Part shown: piece after piece, positions 6,277 to 11,604 of the stretch
Numbering within the stretch: position 1 is the first letter of the stretch
Layout: each line of letters starts with the position of its first letter
Origin: a virus
Reading direction: 5' to 3' (one strand)
Length of the DNA stretch: 37,123 nt
Virus record (IMG/VR): IMGVR_UViG_3300011249_000001
Coordinates: 1-37,123 of that record
Program-made: the position numbers and the translations under genes
The notes under the pieces: model-generated
What the model was told of the DNA's origin: nothing
Database searches by the model: none
The model's input: only the letters and a program-made list of their open reading frames with translations

Positions 6277-8391
6277 TCTTTCTATAGTGCACCATGGAAT
6301 AATAATTTAGAGCCAAATCAGGGTAATATTAGACATTGGTTAGATAATTTATATGCTAAATTTCAGCCATTAGAAACGGCACGTTGGAATCAAAGTAATA
6401 TTGACACTCTTTTCTATGCTGGCTCACAAGAATATGTAAATCGTCAATTTAATTTCTCTCAAAAAAGTTCATATCAACAGTATCATTTTAATTTGATTCA
6501 GCAACCAGTCAATATGATTACAGGTTATGAAAGACAACATAGAAAGAATTTTAATTATGTGCCTTGTGAAGGTGCTGATACTAATACCACTGATCAATAT
6601 TCAAGATTAATTACGAATGTGGCCAATGCTGGTTGTATACATGAACAAAAGTCTAAAGCAAAAGAATTAGCTGCTATCTCTGGAATGGTTCTAATGCAGC
6701 CTTATTTAGATTATACTTCAGATGATCAAGCTCAAGGTGATCTTAAAGTTAAAATATGGGAATATAATTCTTTCATTGTTGATCCTTATTTTCGTAATCC
6801 TGATATGTCAGATGCTCAATTTGTTTGGTGCCAAGAGTACATAAGTAAACAAGAAGCTGAAAATAGATTCCCTGATAAGTTTAAAGACATTAAACCCATG
6901 TCAGGTTCACCGCAAAGATATGGTAACTTCTATTTCCTTCCTGAAAATCATAACATGGCCAAAAATGATTTAATGGTCTTGTCATATGTATGGTATAAAT
7001 GGAAAAGGAAAAAGAAAAGACTTTATAGTAGATCTAGAAATCAATTCTTTGATTTCTCTGGTGGAGATGAAAATCTTGAAGCTATTCTTTATAATATTCC
7101 AGATATGGAAGAAATCACTGTTGAAGTTCCTTGTTGGAAATTAGCTGTCGTTTTAAATGATCAACTTATGTTTCAAGGAGAAAACCCACTTGGATTTGAT
7201 GGATGCCCTTTTGTTCCATACTTTTGGAATTATGAACCCCACATTAATCACCATGATTTACGCGTGCGCTCTCTCGTTAGGACTATGCGCGATCCTCAGT
7301 TTTTATATAATTACAAAATTATAACAAATAATGACATCGCAGCAGCTACAGTTAATGCAGGTTGGATGCGTAAGAGTGGTGCAGTTGCTAATGAAGATAA
7401 TCTAAAGAAATCAGGCCAAGGCTGGGATATCATCATTAATGAAGGTTATGAGATGACAGATATTCAGAAGATTATTCCTTCTGCTGTTCCGGAAAGTGAC
7501 CTTGCTTTAGCTCAACAAATGGCTGATTTAATCTATCAAACATCAGGGATTAATTTAGAGAATTGGTCAGGTCAGAATGATAAACAAACATCTGCTCTTA
7601 CTGCTTTAATTAAACAAGCTGCTAACTTAATGGTTTTCCAAAAGTATTTTGATCAATGGGATTTATCTGATAAATTGCTCGGAGAACGACTTATTCAAAT
7701 TGCTTTAAATAATTGGAATGCTGAGAAAGTTAAACTACTCATTGGTGAAGAGCCAACGCCTTATTTTTATAGTAAAGTATTTTGTAAATTTCAAACGATT
7801 GTTGAAGAATCTGATTTAACTCCGACTCAGCAGAATTTGCAAGCCCAACAGATGTTTGAAATTAATGAAAGATTTGGTCGTGAAGTATTCCCTCCTTCAA
7901 TGATTATTCCTAAGTTAAATATCACAGGTAAGGGTGAAGCTATTAAGTTCCTCCAGCAGCAAGAACAGCAACAACAAGCCGTTCAAGCAGAAGGTCAAAA
8001 TATTCAACATGCCTTTGAAAATGCTAAGTTACAAGAACTGATGACTAAAGCTATGAGTAATATTGCTAGAGCAAGAGAAGATCATTCAAGATCTGAATCT
8101 AATCTAGGCTTGTATGAAGAAAGATTATCAATGATCGAAAGAAATAGAGCTATGTCATTGAAAGAAAAACAATCAGCTCTTACATCATTACTTGAAAATA
8201 TTCAGAGATTTGGAGAAATAGAAACAGATCATCGTCAATTGCAATTAGATATTCAAAATCAAAAAATGATGCAGGAAGAAGAATTTGAAAAACGTGATGT
8301 TGAAAGCAGGACAGAATCTAACAAGTTTTTGCAAGAAATACTAGGACAAGCAATGCAGCCTATGCAACAACAAGCTAATGGACAACAATAA
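6274..8391 (+). CDS. Portal protein, P22-like
   Basis: About 705 residues from the ATT start, close to the roughly 725 of P22 portal. The N-terminal part contains LYAKFQPLETARWNQSNIDT and LIQQPVNMITGYERQHRK, typical of P22-type portals. The middle has the conserved TSGINLENWSGQNDKQTSAL. The C-terminal third is a long helical, Gln-rich barrel-like region (QQQEQQQQAVQ, later coiled-coil). The dodecamer would form the DNA entry vertex and dock the terminase and tail. Starting at the first conventional codon (TTG, 6493) would lose some 73 residues of conserved sequence. The gene follows a strong promoter. Confidence 0.9.
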   Translation: MSFYSAPWNNNLEPNQGNIRHWLDNLYAKFQPLETARWNQSNIDTLFYAGSQEYVNRQFNFSQKSSYQQYHFNLIQQPVNMITGYERQHRKNFNYVPCEGADTNTTDQYSRLITNVANAGCIHEQKSKAKELAAISGMVLMQPYLDYTSDDQAQGDLKVKIWEYNSFIVDPYFRNPDMSDAQFVWCQEYISKQEAENRFPDKFKDIKPMSGSPQRYGNFYFLPENHNMAKNDLMVLSYVWYKWKRKKKRLYSRSRNQFFDFSGGDENLEAILYNIPDMEEITVEVPCWKLAVVLNDQLMFQGENPLGFDGCPFVPYFWNYEPHINHHDLRVRSLVRTMRDPQFLYNYKIITNNDIAAATVNAGWMRKSGAVANEDNLKKSGQGWDIIINEGYEMTDIQKIIPSAVPESDLALAQQMADLIYQTSGINLENWSGQNDKQTSALTALIKQAANLMVFQKYFDQWDLSDKLLGERLIQIALNNWNAEKVKLLIGEEPTPYFYSKVFCKFQTIVEESDLTPTQQNLQAQQMFEINERFGREVFPPSMIIPKLNITGKGEAIKFLQQQEQQQQAVQAEGQNIQHAFENAKLQELMTKAMSNIARAREDHSRSESNLGLYEERLSMIERNRAMSLKEKQSALTSLLENIQRFGEIETDHRQLQLDIQNQKMMQEEEFEKRDVESRTESNKFLQEILGQAMQPMQQQANGQQ

Positions 8392-8430
8392 ATCTATAAC
8401 GAAAATAAATTACACTACTGTAAGGAATTT

Positions 8431-8530
8431 CTTGAATTATACGAATTCAAGATGCTTAATAGAGATTAAACAAAGTCAAAAAATGCTTATAAATAGCATG
8501 TAAGAAAAACAAAAAAAGCCCTCATGGCTT
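8431..8530 (+). other. Non-coding spacer with small hairpins after the portal
   Basis: The 152 bases between portal and the next gene hold no convincing ORF. They contain CTTGAATT/AATTCAAG (8431-8451), ATGCT/AGCAT (8483-8499) and AAGCC/GGCTT (8516-8530). Read leftward, the last hairpin is followed by seven Ts, so it could be a weak leftward terminator; no leftward gene needs one here. Confidence 0.35.
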
Positions 8531-8543
8531 AAATGGAGTAGTT

Positions 8544-8804
8544 ATGAAACAACACGATGATTCTAGTAAAGGATCTTTTAAGAGTGATGGAAGAAGGATT
8601 GATGATCATTCATTTTGGGCTGGAAAAGCTGGCAAAGACATGGTTCTTCCTATGGGAGTACATACCAAATCTGAGTCATCTGCAAGAAATGCTGGTGATG
8701 TAGATAAATATCTTGATAAAACAGAAGTAATTAAAAAAGTTCAAGATGGAAAAGCTGCCAAAATTAAAGGCCATCAAGGTAAACTTCCTGAATATAGAAA
8801 TTAA
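8544..8804 (+). CDS. Hypothetical small head-region protein (86 residues)
   Basis: A polar, basic protein (MKQHDDSSKGSFKSDGRRID..., LDKTEVIKKVQDGKAAKIKG) without membrane segments or known motifs. A GGAG ribosome site precedes the ATG. It lies with two other small polar genes between portal and scaffold, where P22-like phages often have short virion or assembly proteins. Function unknown. Confidence 0.6.
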   Translation: MKQHDDSSKGSFKSDGRRIDDHSFWAGKAGKDMVLPMGVHTKSESSARNAGDVDKYLDKTEVIKKVQDGKAAKIKGHQGKLPEYRN

Positions 8805-8809
8805 TTTTT

Positions 8810-8852
8810 GGAGAGAGATAGCCTACTAAAAGCGTGCGCAGGCTTCCTCTCC
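8810..8852 (+). other. Two-tier RNA hairpin between small head genes
   Basis: Outer arms GGAGAG/CTCTCC and inner arms AGCCT/AGGCT enclose a loop containing GCGTGCGC. It fills the 64-base gap between two genes and ends 16 bases before the next ATG. No T-run follows, so a translational or mRNA-processing element is more likely than a terminator. Confidence 0.35.
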
Positions 8853-8868
8853 ATTTTAAGAGGTAAAT

Positions 8869-9165
8869 ATGACTAAACTAAGAAAAACTGAATTTAAAAA
8901 AGAAATCAGTGAAAAAGCACATTTTTCTAATCCCGATAAAATTAAATATCAGAAAGAAGAATGTAAACCAGAGGATGGTAAGAAATCCCCGTGGGACTTT
9001 CGCTGTCCTCAATATGATCAAAGATCCAGTAATTTTGTTAATGCTGGAACACATTATGGAGTTGGTATCAATCAACCTGTAGGCCATCATGGTAATCCTA
9101 AAGAAAAAGTTGATGTGTTACCTTATGGAAGAGTTAATACAATGAGAATTGATCAAGAGGGATAA
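8869..9165 (+). CDS. Hypothetical 98-residue head-region protein
   Basis: A polar protein with a basic N-terminus (TKLRKTEFKKEIS) and a Gly/His/Pro-containing second half (SPWDFRCPQYDQRSS, HYGVGINQPVGHHG). There is no recognised family. AGAGG lies 7 bases before the ATG. The stop overlaps the next start (TAATG), so the two are translationally coupled. Probably a minor virion or assembly protein, judged from position only. Confidence 0.6.
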   Translation: MTKLRKTEFKKEISEKAHFSNPDKIKYQKEECKPEDGKKSPWDFRCPQYDQRSSNFVNAGTHYGVGINQPVGHHGNPKEKVDVLPYGRVNTMRIDQEG

Positions 9166-9332
9166 TGGATAATAAAAAACCAATTAAAAATACACCTAAT
9201 TCAAAAATGGGTATGGGTGATTTTTACGGTTCTGGCATAAAGCAGAAAGTTGGATCTATGCAAAGAGGCTATGTCGGAATTAATTCCATGACATCAAAAA
9301 AAATTGGTAAGCCGCCTAAATCTCTTGCATAG
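9165..9332 (+). CDS. Small Gly/Lys-rich protein (55 residues), coupled to the upstream gene
   Basis: The ATG overlaps the stop of the preceding gene as TAATG. The product opens MDNKKPIKNTPNSKMGMGDF and is rich in Gly, Lys, Ser and Met, with no domain I recognise. Composition resembles its two upstream neighbours, suggesting a set of small basic head proteins. It converges with a leftward gene and overlaps it by 17 bases at their ends. Confidence 0.6.
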   Translation: MDNKKPIKNTPNSKMGMGDFYGSGIKQKVGSMQRGYVGINSMTSKKIGKPPKSLA

Positions 9333-9852
9333 GTAAAATTAATTCCTTAGGTTTTATATATAATTTATCCATCATCTTTTGTTGGTCGATTTCTCTTGCA
9401 ATATCTTTTAATACTTCTGCTATTTTCTCATTATTGAAATCTTCAAAATATGGGGACTCTAATGCTAATCTATTGTTTTTATATTGATGAATACTCCAAG
9501 TAATATGATCGCTTTCTGTGACATTTCCTTTTTCATATTGTTTCCACATTTCAAAAGGAGGTATCATCCAGCAAATTTCTAGATTGTCAGAATAAGATTG
9601 TGCTCTAAATAAATAAGAGTTGGTTTGAGCTGCAGGTTTTCCAAGTCTCGGTTGCCATAACATACGTTTATTAACGCCATCATCAGCAGTTCTAGGATGA
9701 GCAAATATATAAATATAAGGTGATCTTTCTTGTAAAGCTAATGATAAAGGATTTTTCTTTAAACAATCATTACATCCTTGAGCAATTATATCTGATTGAT
9801 CTTTCTTAAAATGTAACAACCTATCATGTGTGTCAAGTCTATCTAATTTCAT
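9316..9852 (-). CDS. Hypothetical leftward protein (178 residues) between portal and scaffold
   Basis: A soluble protein with mixed helix and strand, four Cys residues including CNDCLKKN, and aromatic-rich segments (SPYIYIFAHPRT, RMLWQPRLGKP, WMIPPFEMWKQYEKG). The regular composition argues for a real gene rather than a shadow, and no other frame here is open. The family is not recognised. It is one of the few leftward genes inside the rightward head block and is probably an accessory gene. It ends 17 bases inside the small Gly/Lys-rich gene. Confidence 0.7.
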   Translation of the reverse strand: MKLDRLDTHDRLLHFKKDQSDIIAQGCNDCLKKNPLSLALQERSPYIYIFAHPRTADDGVNKRMLWQPRLGKPAAQTNSYLFRAQSYSDNLEICWMIPPFEMWKQYEKGNVTESDHITWSIHQYKNNRLALESPYFEDFNNEKIAEVLKDIAREIDQQKMMDKLYIKPKELILPMQEI

Positions 9853-9925
9853 GTATTGCTCATAATTAAAAATTTATGTTTAATATAAAGAGTACAGCAA
9901 CCCATCGCCAAGAGAATATATAGAT

Positions 9926-10576
9926 ATGACAGATCAGGCACAAGTTAGTCAAGAGCAGAAAACTTCAGACAAAGAACTTAATTTCAGAGCATTGGAACAA
10001 AGGTATCAAAAACAACTTGATCAAGCTAATGCACGTGTTCTAGAAGCTGAAAGAATTGTTCAAGAAGTGAATTTTAGAAAACAAGAAGTTCAAGACGATG
10101 ATGATAACTCAGAACCTTATGTTGATCATAAAAAATTAGAAAAGAAACTCGCTAAGTATGGTCAATCTACTCAGTCAGAAATTCAAAAAGCAATGGAAAT
10201 AGCAAAAAATAAAGCTAAAGAAGAAATTAAACAAGAGATGTGGTTAGAAAATAATTCTGATTTTTCTGATGTTATGCAAAATGCTGATAAATTATATCAA
10301 AAAGATAGGCATCTTGCCGAATCAATTTTAGCTATGCCAGAATCTTTCGAAAGACAAAAGCTGGTTTATCAAAATATTAAAGCTTTAGGTCTTCATAGAC
10401 CTGAACAAAAAATTGCTTCAATTCAAGAAAAAATAGATTTAAATAGAAAAAGCCCATATTACCAACCTTCCGGCATCGGCACTGCACCCTATTCAACCGT
10501 CAGCGATTTTAGCGAAACAGGTCAAAAAAATGCGTATCAAAAAATGCAAGAACTTAAAAAATCACTAAGGTTATAA
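9926..10576 (+). CDS. Scaffold protein
   Basis: A 216-residue, highly charged helical protein directly upstream of the capsid region. An N-terminal coiled-coil (LEQRYQKQLDQANARVLEAERIVQEV), an acidic hinge (QDDDDNSEP), more helices, and a basic C-terminal helix (NAYQKMQELKKSLRL). This layout and the position between portal and coat match P22-type scaffold proteins, whose basic C-terminal helix-turn-helix binds coat. It would guide prohead assembly and then leave. The sequence is too diverged for a motif-level match. Confidence 0.75.
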   Translation: MTDQAQVSQEQKTSDKELNFRALEQRYQKQLDQANARVLEAERIVQEVNFRKQEVQDDDDNSEPYVDHKKLEKKLAKYGQSTQSEIQKAMEIAKNKAKEEIKQEMWLENNSDFSDVMQNADKLYQKDRHLAESILAMPESFERQKLVYQNIKALGLHRPEQKIASIQEKIDLNRKSPYYQPSGIGTAPYSTVSDFSETGQKNAYQKMQELKKSLRL

Positions 10577-10585
10577 GGAGACACC

Positions 10586-10645
10586 ATGAAACATAAAGAT
10601 GACAAAAAGCCTATGCCTAAACCAGAAGAAAAGAAAAAGAAGTAA
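10586..10645 (+). CDS. Possible 19-residue lysine-rich peptide
   Basis: A strong AAGGAG ribosome site 7 bases before an ATG starts MKHKDDKKPMPKPEEKKKK, ending at TAA just upstream of a terminator. The site is better than many real ones in this window, so translation is plausible. A product of this size has no recognisable function. Confidence 0.4.
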   Translation: MKHKDDKKPMPKPEEKKKK

Positions 10646-10659
10646 TAAATTTTCAATTA

Positions 10660-10704
10660 TAGGGGTTGCAAATGTGAATTTGAACCCCTATATGTTATTT
10701 TTTT
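10660..10704 (+). terminator. Intrinsic terminator after the scaffold block
   Basis: Stem TAGGGGTT/AACCCCTA, one bulged G, then CAAAT/ATTTG closed by a GTGA tetraloop, followed by TATGTTATTTTTTT. This strong rightward terminator separates scaffold from capsid transcription. The leftward HNH gene ends within the T-run. Confidence 0.85.
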
Positions 10705-11357
10705 GGATTTGGTTTATTCTCTTGTTTTTGATAAGCACATTTGCGGCATTGAGTGCTTTTTCCAGATCTAAGATAATATCCGTTAACTTCTTTTTCATGC
10801 CCACAATGGCATCTACATAAATAAGTATTTCCTATACATCTTTTATATGAAACGAATTTTAGAACTGTCCATTTTCCCATTGTCTTTCCAATAATTTCAT
10901 CTTTATCAACAGGTATATTAGTTATTTCTGGCAAAGTTCCTTTCTTGAAGTTTTCTAAAATCCAATCAATGCCATATTGATCTTTAAACCATCTAAATTG
11001 ATTTTTTGTCCATCCAATCTTCTCTAAAAGAACTTGTTGGACTATTTCTTCAGAATTAATTTTATGTTTTTTTGTGGATCTTCTATTCCTAGAATTTATT
11101 TTCTTAGTAGTCCATCTGCAATTTTTTTTGCAATATCCTTTATTATTATCGATACGATCAATTTCAAACCCATCAGGACAATTTCCCATGTCAGAATAAA
11201 AGTTCACAAATTCTAACCATTCATTACTCACAGTTATTCCACGACCGCCATAATCTTTAAATTGAACATTTTTTTCATTCATACATCTATTTTTAAATGC
11301 TCTCCAACATTGATATTCTTTTGTTTTACACATGCCATGTGTTTTTCTAGGTGCCAT
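10695..11357 (-). CDS. Free-standing HNH-type endonuclease, leftward
   Basis: A 220-residue protein of a family common in phages. It has EYQCWRAFKNRCMNEKN, KDYGGRGITVSNEW, DMGNCPDGFEIDRIDNNKGY and the CRWTTKKINSRNRR ending of the HNH-like core. The C-terminal part has a separate zinc ribbon (CRCHCGHEKEV...CRKCA). Members are homing endonucleases or DNA-binding relatives. It lies only about 160 bases upstream of the intron-containing capsid gene and on the opposite strand. It could provide mobility to the ORF-less first intron; that is inference. A second, degenerate member of the family is at 34024-34494. Confidence 0.85.
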   Translation of the reverse strand: MAPRKTHGMCKTKEYQCWRAFKNRCMNEKNVQFKDYGGRGITVSNEWLEFVNFYSDMGNCPDGFEIDRIDNNKGYCKKNCRWTTKKINSRNRRSTKKHKINSEEIVQQVLLEKIGWTKNQFRWFKDQYGIDWILENFKKGTLPEITNIPVDKDEIIGKTMGKWTVLKFVSYKRCIGNTYLCRCHCGHEKEVNGYYLRSGKSTQCRKCAYQKQENKPNPKK

Positions 11358-11518
11358 AAAATATTTACTATGATATATGTTAAATTTCAGTTTACATGAC
11401 TGTTATCATGTTTCGCGTAGTGGGTTCGCATCCATAATCGATATGTTAAAAAACGGACGTATTACGTCTTCGTCCACGGATTTAACAAATCTAGTAATTA
11501 GACAAAGGAATTAAAATA
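11358..11518 (+). promoter_or_regulatory. Capsid upstream region with hairpins
   Basis: No gene is seen. ACATGA/TCATGT form a hairpin at 11394-11411. GACGT/ACGTC (11456-11468) and GGACG/CGTCC (11455-11475) form alternative hairpins about 45 bases before the capsid start. This region must hold the capsid promoter, as a terminator lies upstream, but no clean -35/-10 pair stands out. AAAGGAA lies 9 bases before the ATG. Confidence 0.4.
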
Positions 11519-11604
11519 ATGTCTATTACGACTACAGGGAACCTGGGTCCCATGATCCTACAAAGTTTAGCTCCAGCTATGCTTTATGTTCCTACCCCAA
11601 CGAT
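11519..11604 (+). CDS. Capsid exon 1
   Basis: Codes for the first 28 residues plus two bases of a codon, ending CAACGAT. The unspliced frame reads only three codons beyond the exon before a TAA. The 5' splice site is set by pairing of CAACGAT with GTCGTTG at 11650-11656, with U.G at the cut. Confidence 0.8.

Noticed and set aside
11421-11433. TGGGTTCGCATCC, resembling a tRNA T-arm
   Set aside because: The arms do not pair properly and no acceptor, D or anticodon stem is found around it.
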